Positions 36,420-45,657 of a stretch of DNA of 64,000 nucleotides are shown here, piece by piece. The translations under genes and the position numbers were made by a program. The number at the start of each line of letters is the position of its first letter. The first letter of the stretch is position 1. The notes beneath the pieces were generated by a model, which saw only the letters and a list, made by a program, of their open reading frames with translations, searched no databases and had not been told where the DNA came from. Source of the stretch: Shewanella sp. KT0246 (lineage in GTDB: Bacteria > Pseudomonadota > Gammaproteobacteria > Enterobacterales > Shewanellaceae). Location: assembly GCF_019654955.1 (NCBI RefSeq), contig NZ_BPEV01000014.1, forward strand, positions 54,512 to 118,511, given 5' to 3'.

Positions 36420-36443
36420 AGCAAACAACAGAAGGTTCGAAAT

Positions 36444-36797
36444 ATGCTGAAAATCACTAGCAAGCAACTTGAAGTCACTGCACTAATTCTTGAACGCATC
36501 GAAGGACAATTTGAAAAACTAGCACGACACGATATTCAACTAATAAACCCACACGTTATCATTACTCAGGAAAAGCAGAACTTTAAGATCGAGTCTTCTG
36601 TAGGCTTGCCAAGTGGAGAACTATTTGCCCAGGCGAAAAACGAGAACCTTTACGCAGCAATTACTGCAATGGGTAAAAAGCTGGAGAAACAGCTAAATCG
36701 CCTGACTCATAAGCCCCAAGCTCAACGTCACGTTTCGCCAACAGCTGAAACGGATAATGATTTTGAGTATGACTATAAGGAGGAAACCGCAGCTTGA
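36444..36797 (+). CDS. raiA: Ribosome hibernation factor RaiA / HPF-type
   Basis: 117 aa. Short form of the S30AE/sigma-54 modulation family: KLARHDIQLINPHVIITQEKQNFKIES, then NLYAAITAMGKKLEKQLNRLTHK with the basic helix that binds 16S rRNA. The C-terminus is acidic (ETDNDFEYDYKEE), as in RaiA rather than Hpf. Binds 70S ribosomes in stationary phase or cold and blocks the A and P sites. CRP-type promoter upstream; ended by its own terminator. Confidence 0.92.
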   Translation: MLKITSKQLEVTALILERIEGQFEKLARHDIQLINPHVIITQEKQNFKIESSVGLPSGELFAQAKNENLYAAITAMGKKLEKQLNRLTHKPQAQRHVSPTAETDNDFEYDYKEETAA

Positions 36798-36820
36798 CGA
36801 TTTATTTAACGTTTAACCAA

Positions 36821-36846
36821 GAGCGCATCCTCGGGTGCGCTTTTTA
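36821..36846 (+). terminator. Terminator of raiA
   Basis: GAGCGCATCC / GGGTGCGCT hairpin with T5. Confidence 0.88.
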
Positions 36847-36967
36847 ATGCTCAAATTTTGTCAGATAAGTCTTTATCATTCCCATAACCTTGCCATACGA
36901 AAGATTATGAGCAATCTTCAGCATAATTTGATTGACACTTTCCCTTCATCCCTTTAGTTTTAATGAG

Positions 36968-37024
36968 ATGAACAAATTTACCTATATCGATTTTATTTTC
37001 TTTTTTATGCAGCCCCCATATTGA
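36968..37024 (+). CDS. pheL: pheA leader peptide PheL
   Basis: 18 aa, MNKFTYIDFIFFFMQPPY: five Phe and two Tyr, three Phe in a row, with no other strong codon bias. The stop is TGA. It is followed by a region that can pair with either arm of the downstream hairpin. This is the classic arrangement for attenuation of pheA by charged tRNA-Phe. There is no clear ribosome site (GAG near the ATG). Confidence 0.9.
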   Translation: MNKFTYIDFIFFFMQPPY

Positions 37025-37060
37025 GGCGGAATTTTTGTGTAAAAACGAAAATGAAATATA

Positions 37061-37086
37061 AAGCCTCCCACTTGGGGGGCTTTTTA
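37061..37086 (+). terminator. pheA attenuator
   Basis: AAGCCTCCC pairs with GGGGGGCTT (one G-U), then T5. The competing antiterminator can form between GAGGC (37023-37027, at the leader stop codon) and GCCTC (37063-37067) of the terminator stem. Confidence 0.88.
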
Positions 37087-37152
37087 TTATTAATTTTTAA
37101 ATGCTATCTGTTAAACAGGTATGTCAGCTAAGCAGTCGTCATTGAGGCAAAT

Positions 37153-39108
37153 ATGAACAAAGCGCCAGAGTTAAACCAAACCCGCAAACAAATCACCGCC
37201 TTAGATAAAGAACTGCTTTCCTTATTGTCTAAACGTCGTAATTTAAGCTTAGATGTTGCTCGCAGCAAAGAAGTCGATGTAAGACCTATACGCGATACTC
37301 AAAGAGAAAAAGAATTACTCGCTAGATTGGTCGAGCAAGGACGTGAGCACGGTTTAGATGCGCATTTTGTTATTTCTTTATACCAAAGCATTATTGAAGA
37401 CTCAGTTTTAAATCAACAAGCGTATTTACATGGCAGAGCTAACCCTGAAATACAGCAACAACAATCGACAATTGCTTATCTCGGTGCTCGCGGTTCCTAC
37501 TCTTATTTAGCTGCTAGTCGTTTTTGTCAGCGCCGCCAAGTAGAGATGGTTGACCTAGGTTGCCAAAGCTTTGATGAAATTATTAAGTCTGTTGAGCTGG
37601 GTCATGCTGATTTAGGCTTTCTGCCAATAGAAAATACCTCATCAGGTTCAATCAATGAAGTTTACGATGTACTACAACACACTTCATTGTCTATTGTTGG
37701 CGAAACCACTATAGAGGTTGGGCATTGTCTATTAACTAAAGATGGCGCGAGTTTAGATAGCATTAAAACCGTGTTTGCTCATCCCCAGCCAATTAGCCAA
37801 TGCAGCCATTGGTTATCGCAACACCCTAATCTGACTCTGGCATATTGCTCAAGCAGTGCTGAAGCAATGCAAAAAGTAATTGATGCTGAAGATAACAGTG
37901 TTGCGGCTATCGGTAGTGCTGAGGGTGGTGCTCTATACCAGTTAAGCGCTGCTGAAAATGGCTTAGCTAATCAAAAAATTAACCAAAGCCGTTTCATTGT
38001 TGTGGCGAGAAAAGCTGTCGCTGTGCCTTCACAACTGCCAGCTAAAACCACCTTAATTATGGCGACAGGGCAAAAACCTGGTGCACTAGTAGAAACCCTT
38101 CTAGTGCTCAAAGCACATAACATTAATATGAGTAAACTTGAGTCTCGCCCAATACCAGGAACCCCTTGGGAAGAGATGTTTTATCTAGATGTTGACGCTA
38201 ATTTAGCAACCAACGAGCTTCAACAGGCATTAAAAGAGTTAGAGCGACTAACACGCTTTATTAAAGTATTAGGTTGCTACCCTTGTGAAACGGTCAAGCC
38301 TACTCAATTGAACAATAGCCAATTACTCATTGAACCAATCAGCTCAAAGGAAAAAGTAGAGACGCCATCGCAAGATAACGATGCGCCCAAGTATTCAAAA
38401 CTATACCGCCAACAAAATACTTTAATTGAGGTTAACCAATTTAACGTAGGCGGCGATGATTTTGCGGCAATGCAGCAATTAACACTGCCGATTAGTACTG
38501 ATGTATTTGCCACCAAAGTAAAACAGATTAAAGAGTCAGGATTTCAAGCTGTCTTATTGCTCAACCCTACATCTGCAAACTTGAGTACACTGGATATAAA
38601 AGGCTATTGCCATTTGATTGCTCAGGCTGGATTAGCAAGCGCGGTGCAGATAGATTCGGTGACTAACTTTAACGAAACCGTGAAAGTCGCTGACATGGTC
38701 TATATCGCGGGCAAAGAAATGTACAATGATGAATTGCTCACCATAGCTGGCTCTGTAAGTACCCCTGTATTGTTAGAGCGAAATACCATGGCAAGTACAG
38801 CCGATTGGTTAGCATCAGCGAACAAAATACTGACTCAAGGTAACCAACAGCTTATTTTAGTGGAAGCAGGAATTAGAAGCTTTAGTAACCCTGAGCAGCT
38901 TGCTTTAGATCTTGCCGGACTCATTGAAATAATATCTGAAAGTCATCTACCAGTGCTAGGTAATACGAGTTACGCCGTCGAAGATAAGCTCATTAACCAA
39001 CAAGCCAACGCAATCAAGCAACTAGGTTCGAGTGGCTTGATTATTAATGAAAAGCAACTGACATGTTCGGAACAACAAGCTGAGTTATTGCATCAACTTC
39101 ATCAGTAA
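37153..39108 (+). CDS. pheA: PheA: chorismate mutase / prephenate dehydratase with ACT and a C-terminal DAHP-synthase-like domain
   Basis: 651 aa, against about 386 for the E. coli P-protein. Chorismate mutase (1-90) keeps Arg11, Arg28, Lys39, Asp48 and Glu52 at the E. coli positions. Prephenate dehydratase (about 105-285) has SRF (279-281) in place of TRF. The ACT domain (about 298-380) has PGALV (309-313) and ESRP (330-333), the phenylalanine-binding signatures. After a linker, residues 417-651 resemble type I-beta DAHP synthase: IEVNQFNVGG (425-434), TPVLLERNTMAS (537-548), ILVEAGIRSF (568-577), SHLPV (597-601). Metal and substrate residues of that fold are changed, so I infer a non-catalytic tail. 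ATG follows TTGAGG. Controlled by the pheL attenuator. Confidence 0.95.
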   Translation: MNKAPELNQTRKQITALDKELLSLLSKRRNLSLDVARSKEVDVRPIRDTQREKELLARLVEQGREHGLDAHFVISLYQSIIEDSVLNQQAYLHGRANPEIQQQQSTIAYLGARGSYSYLAASRFCQRRQVEMVDLGCQSFDEIIKSVELGHADLGFLPIENTSSGSINEVYDVLQHTSLSIVGETTIEVGHCLLTKDGASLDSIKTVFAHPQPISQCSHWLSQHPNLTLAYCSSSAEAMQKVIDAEDNSVAAIGSAEGGALYQLSAAENGLANQKINQSRFIVVARKAVAVPSQLPAKTTLIMATGQKPGALVETLLVLKAHNINMSKLESRPIPGTPWEEMFYLDVDANLATNELQQALKELERLTRFIKVLGCYPCETVKPTQLNNSQLLIEPISSKEKVETPSQDNDAPKYSKLYRQQNTLIEVNQFNVGGDDFAAMQQLTLPISTDVFATKVKQIKESGFQAVLLLNPTSANLSTLDIKGYCHLIAQAGLASAVQIDSVTNFNETVKVADMVYIAGKEMYNDELLTIAGSVSTPVLLERNTMASTADWLASANKILTQGNQQLILVEAGIRSFSNPEQLALDLAGLIEIISESHLPVLGNTSYAVEDKLINQQANAIKQLGSSGLIINEKQLTCSEQQAELLHQLHQ

Positions 39109-39131
39109 TTTTTTATATCTCGCTAAAACAA

Positions 39132-39160
39132 AAAACCGAACTGATGAGTTCGGTTTTTTT
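39132..39160 (+). terminator. Terminator of pheA
   Basis: AACCGAACT-GATG-AGTTCGGTT with T7 tail. Confidence 0.93.
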
Positions 39161-39207
39161 ATGTTTATTGCAGTTCTCTTTGGTTAAAAATAAGCTCCAG
39201 CAAGCAC

Positions 39208-39540
39208 TTAATACATACTGACACTGTCGTTTAAACCTAACCAACCTTTGAAAACCCGATAACTAAACCAGACTAATGCAAATATGAATACCGGTATACT
39301 TAACCACAGCTGTGGTAAAAAGTAACCAATCATTAATAACGGCACTAATCCTGTGATACTGTTACGTTGCCAGCGCAAATGAGATGACAATAAAGAGTTA
39401 GCAGCAATATTGGTCTGTGAAATATTAATAATTAAACTGAAAAAAACAGGTAAGAAAAATAGCGGAAATGCACTCAATAACGCATATAAAAAATGCCCGA
39501 GTGATAAATCTTCTGCAGTATACACCTCTGTCTCTGTCAT
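39208..39540 (-). CDS. Small inner-membrane protein, DUF4870-like
   Basis: 110 aa, about three hydrophobic helices (residues 14-42, 62-80, 82-100). Motif SSHLRWQRNSITGLV between helices one and two resembles the SHFRWQ loop of DUF4870-type membrane proteins. N-terminus is acidic and cytosolic by the positive-inside rule. Between pheA and tyrA, convergent with pheA. Function unknown. Confidence 0.7.
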   Translation of the reverse strand: MTETEVYTAEDLSLGHFLYALLSAFPLFFLPVFFSLIINISQTNIAANSLLSSHLRWQRNSITGLVPLLMIGYFLPQLWLSIPVFIFALVWFSYRVFKGWLGLNDSVSMY

Positions 39541-39657
39541 CAGATTTCACTCCTATTACGTTAAAATTAAGGGAGTTACTTATCGCAACTCCCTTATAAC
39601 AATAATCCTAGATTGTATATTTCGCAATCTTTTGCAGCGTTAACCCAAAAAATTGCC

Positions 39658-40797
39658 CTAATTGGTCTTCATATCATTCACTGACTGCAACATAGCGCGA
39701 CTCTCGTGCTGAAATTGCGGCGCAAAATCACCAAACCATTTAGCAACATCTCTAAATTGCGCGACAAATGCTTCCCTATTACCACTTTTCAGTAAATCTA
39801 ATGCATCGCGGTAGTTATCAAGGTAATCACTAATAGCCACTTGGCTACCTTCTTGTGCAAAAATAATATCGGCATATAGTTCAGGATCTTGAGCAAATAA
39901 ACGCCCTACCATGGCAAGTTCAAGTCGATAAATAGGTGAGCTGAACTGTAATAAGCTTTCTATATCAGCTTCTTCTTTGCATAGGTTAACCCCGTAAACA
40001 AAGCTTGAGAAATGTCGCATGGCTTGCACTAGTTGCATTGCTTTATCATGACGCTCGGCATCTTCATTAACGATGCGCGCTCCCCAAATAGTAATTTGCT
40101 CTAAAAACCATTGGTACTTATCTGAATCTCGGCCATCACACACCACTACAACTTGTTTAGCTAAACTACCTACATCTGGGCCAAACATTGGGTGTAAACC
40201 CACTACAGGTCCACTATGCGCTTCTAGCATCGCCTTTAGTGGCTCAGATTTGATTGAGGTAAGGTCGGCTAAGATACATTGTTCAGGTAAATGATTTAAC
40301 TTGCTACGAATCACCTCACAAGTGACATTGATAGGTACAGTAACAATTACCATACCAGCACCGTCAAATAACTCATCAGCTCGATGCCAATCGTCTTTAT
40401 CTAAGCTTTTAACTTGATATCCTGAAAGCGTCAGCATTTGACTGAATAAACCACCTAACTGACCTTCACCACCCACAATAACGATATGCCCAAGGTCAGT
40501 TTTAACCTGTTTAAAGCCGACATCTTTTTCATTCAGGTAAGATTCGCGCATTAACCGTCTAAGGATGTCCTCAATTAATTGAGGAGAAATATCCATATCA
40601 CTGGCTTCTTTACGGCGCTTTGCAAGCATCGAGGCTTCACGTTGCGGTGCATAAATCGGCACACCTGCAGCGTGTTTTACCGTACCGACTTGCGCAACAA
40701 GGTCGAGACGCTTGCGGAGTAGGTTTAGTAGTTGTTGGTCAACGCCATCTATCAAGTCGCGCAAGTTTTCTAAATCTAATGTGGTTTTTTCATTCAT
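39658..40797 (-). CDS. tyrA: TyrA: chorismate mutase / prephenate dehydrogenase
   Basis: 379 aa T-protein. Chorismate mutase at the N-terminus ([33 protein letters not shown]), then the NAD-binding loop [16 protein letters not shown] at about residue 110 and [11 protein letters not shown], the dehydrogenase signature. Makes 4-hydroxyphenylpyruvate for tyrosine. Follows aroF by 36 bases, forming an aroF-tyrA operon as in enterics. Confidence 0.97.
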   Translation of the reverse strand: MNEKTTLDLENLRDLIDGVDQQLLNLLRKRLDLVAQVGTVKHAAGVPIYAPQREASMLAKRRKEASDMDISPQLIEDILRRLMRESYLNEKDVGFKQVKTDLGHIVIVGGEGQLGGLFSQMLTLSGYQVKSLDKDDWHRADELFDGAGMVIVTVPINVTCEVIRSKLNHLPEQCILADLTSIKSEPLKAMLEAHSGPVVGLHPMFGPDVGSLAKQVVVVCDGRDSDKYQWFLEQITIWGARIVNEDAERHDKAMQLVQAMRHFSSFVYGVNLCKEEADIESLLQFSSPIYRLELAMVGRLFAQDPELYADIIFAQEGSQVAISDYLDNYRDALDLLKSGNREAFVAQFRDVAKWFGDFAPQFQHESRAMLQSVNDMKTN

Positions 40798-40833
40798 AGC
40801 TTATATCCATCTATCGCACGACTTACTCATTAG

Positions 40834-41913
40834 TTAATCAGCAAAGCGATTCGGTAATATGTTTTTTAATAAATCGGCATTTCGACGTAATAATGACTCT
40901 GTTGTTGCCCAATTAATACATGAATCAGTAACAGAAACGCCATATGCAAGTTCTGGTAAAGGCTTATCAGATGATTGATTACCTTCATTCAAATGACTTT
41001 CTAACATGACACCAATCACTGAACGATTACCGTTATTTATTTGCTGAAATACATCCTCGCAAACTATGGTCTGTCTTGTATAGTCTTTCGATGAATTACC
41101 ATGACTACAATCAATGATTAATCGGGCATTGAGCTTAGCATTATGTAACTGCTCTTCGCATGTTGCGACACTTTGTGCATCATAATTCGGTGTTTTACCA
41201 CCTCGTAAAATCACGTGACCATCTGGGTTACCTGCTGTTTGCAGTAATGATACTTGCCCCTGCTGATTTATCCCCATAAATCTATGGCTACTCGCTGCAG
41301 ATTTTAATGCATTAATGGCCACATCAAGTTTGCCATCTGTGCCATTTTTGAATCCGACGGGCATAGATAACCCCGAAGCCATTTCACGGTGAGTTTGCGA
41401 TTCAGTTGTACGTGCACCAATGGCTGACCAAGTAACAAGTTCTGACATATATTGTGGACTAATTGGATCGAGTGCTTCTGTGGCTACAGGTAACTCTAAT
41501 TCTGCAAGCCAAATCATCAGCTCACGTGCCATTCTTAAGCCTTTTTCTACATCAAATGATTCATTCATATCTGGATCATTGATTAGTCCTTTCCAGCCTA
41601 CTGTTGTGCGTGGTTTTTCGAAATAGACTCGCATTAAGATGTAAAACTCGCCGCTTAACTCATCATGAAGCTTTTTAAGTTTTAAAGCGTATTCTTTAGC
41701 GGCATCGATATCGTGAATAGAGCAAGGACCTGTAACGATTAACACGCGATTATCACGCTTATGCACAATATCGGCCACGGTTTGGCGTGCATCTAAAATA
41801 TACTGATAAGCATGATCAGATAACGGTAACTCTTTTTTTAACTCAGCTGGGGTCACCAGCACTTTTTCAGAACTAATATGGACGTTATTAATCGTATCTT
41901 GTTGCATGCTCAT
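40834..41913 (-). CDS. aroF: DAHP synthase, class I-alpha (AroF type)
   Basis: 359 aa. Core motifs: VTGPCSIHDIDAAKEYA, MRVYFEKPRTTVGWKGLINDP, GARTTESQTHREMASGLSMPVGFKNGT and DCSHGNSSKDY. Catalyses PEP plus erythrose 4-P to DAHP, first step of the shikimate pathway. Two ATG codons (MSM) lie at the start; the first is used here, with GAAGTGAG upstream. Assignment to the Tyr-sensitive isozyme rests on linkage with tyrA; feedback specificity is not readable. Overlapping inverted repeats near 41970 may be an operator. Confidence 0.95.
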   Translation of the reverse strand: MSMQQDTINNVHISSEKVLVTPAELKKELPLSDHAYQYILDARQTVADIVHKRDNRVLIVTGPCSIHDIDAAKEYALKLKKLHDELSGEFYILMRVYFEKPRTTVGWKGLINDPDMNESFDVEKGLRMARELMIWLAELELPVATEALDPISPQYMSELVTWSAIGARTTESQTHREMASGLSMPVGFKNGTDGKLDVAINALKSAASSHRFMGINQQGQVSLLQTAGNPDGHVILRGGKTPNYDAQSVATCEEQLHNAKLNARLIIDCSHGNSSKDYTRQTIVCEDVFQQINNGNRSVIGVMLESHLNEGNQSSDKPLPELAYGVSVTDSCINWATTESLLRRNADLLKNILPNRFAD

Positions 41914-41960
41914 TACTCACTTCTTATCGGTTTATCACTAAACAATACTTTAAAATATTA

Positions 41961-41981
41961 GTGTAACGCTACACCATTACA
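41961..41981. promoter_or_regulatory. Overlapping inverted repeats upstream of aroF
   Basis: GTGTA-ACGC-TACAC (41961-41974) overlaps TGTAA-N10-TTACA (41962-41981). TyrR boxes are TGTAAA-N6-TTTACA, so the outer repeat is two bases too wide. Located 48-68 bases before the aroF start, a fitting place for an operator. Confidence 0.3.
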
Positions 41982-42045
41982 AACTTGAGCTAACTATGCC
42001 TTTTTCAATGAGTCTTAGCAACCCATAAATACAATTTTCTCCAAA

Positions 42046-42074
42046 TAAACAAAAACCCGCCATATAGGCGGGTT
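42046..42074 (-). terminator. Terminator of the rpsP-rimM-trmD-rplS operon
   Basis: AACCCGCC / GGCGGGTT perfect stem and T-rich minus-strand tail. Confidence 0.92.
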
Positions 42075-42115
42075 GTTGTGCGAACACTGCATCTAATTTT
42101 TCAAGCAGGTAACTA

Positions 42116-42469
42116 TTACTTAGTTGCCAACTTCTCACGGATACGTGCAGATTTACCTGAACGCTCACGTAGGTAGTAAAGCTTAGCACGACGAACACGG
42201 CCGCGACGCTTAACTTCGATGCTAGCTACTAGTGGGCTGTGAGTTTGGAAACCACGCTCAACACCTTCGCCATTAGAGATTTTACGTACAGTGAATGCAG
42301 AGTGAAGACCACGGTTACGCTTAGCGATTACCACACCTTCAAACGCCTGTAGACGCTCTTTTTCACCTTCTTTAACACGTACTTGAACTACTACTGTATC
42401 ACCAGCACCAAATTCAGGTACGTCAGTTTTCATTTGCTCATCGTTGAGCATTTTAATGATATTGTTCAT
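42116..42469 (-). CDS. rplS: 50S ribosomal protein L19
   Basis: 117 aa. [32 protein letters not shown] and the C-terminal [18 protein letters not shown] are L19 hallmarks. Located at the 30S-50S interface. Last gene of the rpsP operon, 34 bases after trmD. Confidence 0.98.
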   Translation of the reverse strand: MNNIIKMLNDEQMKTDVPEFGAGDTVVVQVRVKEGEKERLQAFEGVVIAKRNRGLHSAFTVRKISNGEGVERGFQTHSPLVASIEVKRRGRVRRAKLYYLRERSGKSARIREKLATK

Positions 42470-42503
42470 AACTTACTCCGTTCTAGGATTAACTGAGCTT
42501 CGA

Positions 42504-43250
42504 CTAAACAGGCTTGTCCATGTTTGAAACAAACTCTGCTAAAAGAGTCTTTTGTTCGCCAGTCAGAGCTAGATTTTCAAATAATTCTGGTCGTCTCAAA
42601 AAAGTCCTACCAAGACTTTGTTGTAACCGCCAGAGTCTAATTTTTTCGTGGTCACCGCTTAACAACACTGCTGGAACACCGACACCATCTAAGTTTTCAG
42701 GGCGAGTATAGTGTGGACAATCCAATAAGCCATCAGAGAAAGAATCTTGCTCTGCTGACGCTTGCTTACCTAGTACACCAGGTACTAACCTTGCAACTGA
42801 ATCAATAAGAGTCATTGCTGGTAGTTCTCCGCCCGAAAGCACATAATCACCAATCGACCACTCTTCATCAACTTCAGATTGGATGATACGTTCGTCAACA
42901 CCTTCGTATCGACCACATACCAATACCAAACTAGATGATTTACTTAACTCACTGACGCCTTGCTGATCCAGCTTGCGTCCTTGAGGCGATAAATAAATCA
43001 CCTTCGCACCGTCACCTGCCGCAGCTTTCGCTGCATGAATAGCATCGCGTAACGGTTGCACCATCATCAACATACCTGGACCACCACCGTAAGGACGGTC
43101 ATCAACAGTATTATGTCGATCATTCGTAAAATCACGAGGATTCCACGTTTGCAACTCTAACAGGCCGTTTTTAACGGCTCGACCCGTAACTCCAAAGTCT
43201 GTAACAGCACGAAACATCTCAGGAAACAGGGTTACTACCCCTAACCACAT
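42504..43250 (-). CDS. trmD: tRNA (guanine-37-N1)-methyltransferase
   Basis: 248 aa SPOUT methyltransferase. Knot motifs [11 protein letters not shown] and [13 protein letters not shown], then [26 protein letters not shown] is near the tRNA-binding C-terminal part. Methylates G37 of tRNAs to prevent frameshifting. Start [13 protein letters not shown] is the family N-terminus. Confidence 0.98.
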   Translation of the reverse strand: MWLGVVTLFPEMFRAVTDFGVTGRAVKNGLLELQTWNPRDFTNDRHNTVDDRPYGGGPGMLMMVQPLRDAIHAAKAAAGDGAKVIYLSPQGRKLDQQGVSELSKSSSLVLVCGRYEGVDERIIQSEVDEEWSIGDYVLSGGELPAMTLIDSVARLVPGVLGKQASAEQDSFSDGLLDCPHYTRPENLDGVGVPAVLLSGDHEKIRLWRLQQSLGRTFLRRPELFENLALTGEQKTLLAEFVSNMDKPV

Positions 43251-43265
43251 ATGTTGTACCTCGAC

Positions 43266-43796
43266 TTAAAAGTCTGGATCCCAATCCACTAATATCTGTT
43301 TACTTTGCACGTTCACCTCTAGGACGAACTGCTCAGGGACAAAGGGGATCATACGTTCCGCTTTGCCGAATGCATCTTTTACGTTAGCTTTAACAAGAAG
43401 TACGTCGTTAGATCCTGTTTCCACGATCTGTTCAACTTCCCCCATGTTGTAGCCTTTAGTATTGGTCACAGTACAACCAATCAAGTCTCGCCAGTAGAAT
43501 TCATCTTCTGACAAGTCTTTAATTTGGTCAGCCTGAATTGCAATCTCACAATTTGTAAGTTGTTGCGCATCCTCACGTGTATCTATACCTTCAAGACAAG
43601 CAACAAGTGCTTTCCCTTGAAAACGCCACTGAGCGACTTTTACTTCACGCCATTCGCCTTGTTCTTTAATGAACCAAGGTGAATAATCAAAAATACCTTC
43701 AACAGAATCGGTATAAGAAGTGATTTTCATCCAACCTTTAATACCATGACTAGAGCCAATTTTGCCTAGTACGATTGGTTGTTGGTTACTACTCAT
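43266..43796 (-). CDS. rimM: 16S rRNA processing factor RimM
   Basis: 176 aa. N-terminal RimM domain ([21 protein letters not shown]) and C-terminal PRC barrel ([13 protein letters not shown]). Helps 30S head maturation and binds S19. Between rpsP and trmD, normal order. Confidence 0.97.
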   Translation of the reverse strand: MSSNQQPIVLGKIGSSHGIKGWMKITSYTDSVEGIFDYSPWFIKEQGEWREVKVAQWRFQGKALVACLEGIDTREDAQQLTNCEIAIQADQIKDLSEDEFYWRDLIGCTVTNTKGYNMGEVEQIVETGSNDVLLVKANVKDAFGKAERMIPFVPEQFVLEVNVQSKQILVDWDPDF

Positions 43797-43816
43797 CTAT
43801 TTATACCTTAACGCTA

Positions 43817-44068
43817 TTAAGCAACAGCTTTACGAGCGTCTTTGATCAATTTCGCTACGCGTTCTGAAGTTGCTGCACCAGTACCAACCCAGTGATCAAC
43901 ACGATCAAGATCTAAACGTAGAGTTTCTTCTTGGCCTTTAGCTAAAGGATTGAAAAAACCAACACGTTCGATGAAACGACCGTCACGAGCATTGCGGCTA
44001 TCAGCAACAACGATATTGTAAAATGGACGCTTTTTTGCGCCGCCACGAGCTAAACGAATGGTAACCAT
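43817..44068 (-). CDS. rpsP: 30S ribosomal protein S16
   Basis: 83 aa, [25 protein letters not shown] is the S16 signature. First gene of the rpsP-rimM-trmD-rplS operon; an intrinsic hairpin lies in front of it. Confidence 0.98.
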   Translation of the reverse strand: MVTIRLARGGAKKRPFYNIVVADSRNARDGRFIERVGFFNPLAKGQEETLRLDLDRVDHWVGTGAATSERVAKLIKDARKAVA

Positions 44069-44100
44069 GCGTTTTATTCCTCTAATGATTTGCTAGTAAG

Positions 44101-44142
44101 CAAAAATAAAAACTGGGACTCCGTGTTCGCGAAGGGCCCCAG
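44101..44142 (-). terminator. Hairpin between ffh and rpsP, terminator or leader attenuator
   Basis: CTGGG / CCCAG arms with further weaker pairing and a TTCGCGAA loop region, followed on the minus strand by TTTTTATTTTTG. It can end ffh transcripts, or act in the rpsP leader, which begins in this 215-base gap. Confidence 0.6.
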
Positions 44143-44283
44143 AGAAAGCCGCAAGATTTTACCTGATTTTTCAACTATTGCAACCAAATCCGTTGTTTTA
44201 AAAACCAAAGAGACAATGGCCGCATAGTTGAGAATCAGTCTTACGGACTGAAGTAGATAAATTTTTTGAAGTTTTAAAGCGTA

Positions 44284-45657
44284 TTAACGCCCTGGAAATT
44301 TCATTCCAGGAGGCATCATTCCGCCCATGCTACGCATCATTTTCTTCATGCCACCTTTACCTGACATCTTTTTCATCATTTTTTGCATTTGGGTAAACTG
44401 CTTCAATAAACGGTTAACGTCTTGAATTTGTGTACCTGAACCTAATGCAATACGGCGCTTACGCGAGCCTTTGATAATGTCAGGACGTTGGCGTTCGCCA
44501 GGCGTCATTGAGTTGATGATAGCTTCCATTTGATTGGTCATCTTGCCATCTTGAACTTGAGCTAATGCTTCTGGAGGAAGTTGCCCTACTCCTGGTAACT
44601 TTTCAATCATGCCCATCATGCCGCCCATGTTTTTCATTTGCTGCAGTTGTTCACGAAAATCTTCAAGATCGAATCCACCACCAGATTTCACCTTTGAAGC
44701 AAGCTTCATGGCCTTATCTTTATCAACGCCACGTTCTACTTCTTCAATCAGTGACAATACGTCACCCATGCCAAGAATTCGTGAAGCGATACGTTCAGGG
44801 TGGAAAGGCTCTAACGCATCAGTTTTTTCACCAACACCTAAGAACTTAATTGGTTTTCCAGTAATGTTGCGTATTGATAACGCTGCACCACCACGAGCAT
44901 CACCATCAACCTTTGTTAAAATAACACCGGTTAAAGGTAACGCTTCGTTAAATGATTTTGCTGTATTAGCCGCATCTTGACCTGTCATAGCATCAACAAC
45001 AAATAAAGTTTCTACAGGGGTCACAGCCGCATGGAGATCTTTAATCTCATCCATCATGGCTTCGTCAACGTGCAAACGACCTGCCGTATCGACAATAACA
45101 ACATCAATGAACTTTAATTTCGCGTGTGCAATTGCTGCAGTAGCAATATCAATTGGCTTTTGACTAACATCTGATGGGAAAAACTCGACTTCAACTTCTT
45201 CAGCCAAGGTTTCCAATTGCTTAATCGCAGCTGGGCGATAAACATCAGCACTCACAACTAAAACAGATTTTTTCTCACGCTCACGTAAGAATTTCGCAAG
45301 TTTTGCAACACTGGTGGTTTTACCCGCACCTTGCAAACCTGCCATCATTAATACTGCTGGAGGCTGACTGGCTAAATCTAATGCTTCATTAGCTTCGCCC
45401 ATCGCTTTTTCAAGTTCATTTTGGACAATCTTAATGAATGCTTGTCCTGGACTTAAACTTTTAGAGACTTCTTGACCGACTGCACGTTCTTTTACGCTGT
45501 TTACAAATTGGCGTACAACGGGCAAAGCAACATCAGCCTCAAGTAGTGCCATGCGCACTTCACGTAAGGTTTCTTTAATGTTGTCTTCGGTTAAGCGACC
45601 ACGACCACTAATATTCTTGAGGGTTCGTGACAGTCTGTCGGTTAGATTCTCAAACAT
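44284..45657 (-). CDS. ffh: Signal recognition particle protein Ffh
   Basis: 457 aa. N domain, then the GTPase G domain with GLQGAGKTTSVAKLA, DTAGRLHVDEAMMDE and TKVDGDARGG, and a methionine-rich M domain (MMKKMSGKGGMKKMMRSMGGMMPPG) that binds signal sequences and 4.5S RNA. Cotranslational targeting to the membrane with FtsY. Divergent from ypjD. Confidence 0.98.
   Translation of the reverse strand: MFENLTDRLSRTLKNISGRGRLTEDNIKETLREVRMALLEADVALPVVRQFVNSVKERAVGQEVSKSLSPGQAFIKIVQNELEKAMGEANEALDLASQPPAVLMMAGLQGAGKTTSVAKLAKFLREREKKSVLVVSADVYRPAAIKQLETLAEEVEVEFFPSDVSQKPIDIATAAIAHAKLKFIDVVIVDTAGRLHVDEAMMDEIKDLHAAVTPVETLFVVDAMTGQDAANTAKSFNEALPLTGVILTKVDGDARGGAALSIRNITGKPIKFLGVGEKTDALEPFHPERIASRILGMGDVLSLIEEVERGVDKDKAMKLASKVKSGGGFDLEDFREQLQQMKNMGGMMGMIEKLPGVGQLPPEALAQVQDGKMTNQMEAIINSMTPGERQRPDIIKGSRKRRIALGSGTQIQDVNRLLKQFTQMQKMMKKMSGKGGMKKMMRSMGGMMPPGMKFPGR

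Noticed and set aside
39410..39643. 77-codon plus-strand frame opposite the small membrane protein
   Set aside because: Antisense to a better frame with hydrophobic helices and a family-like motif.
41977..42198. 73-codon minus-strand frame at the end of rplS
   Set aside because: Begins inside rplS in another frame and crosses its terminator.
44609..44980. 123-codon plus-strand frame antisense to ffh
   Set aside because: Ffh is certain; this is its shadow.
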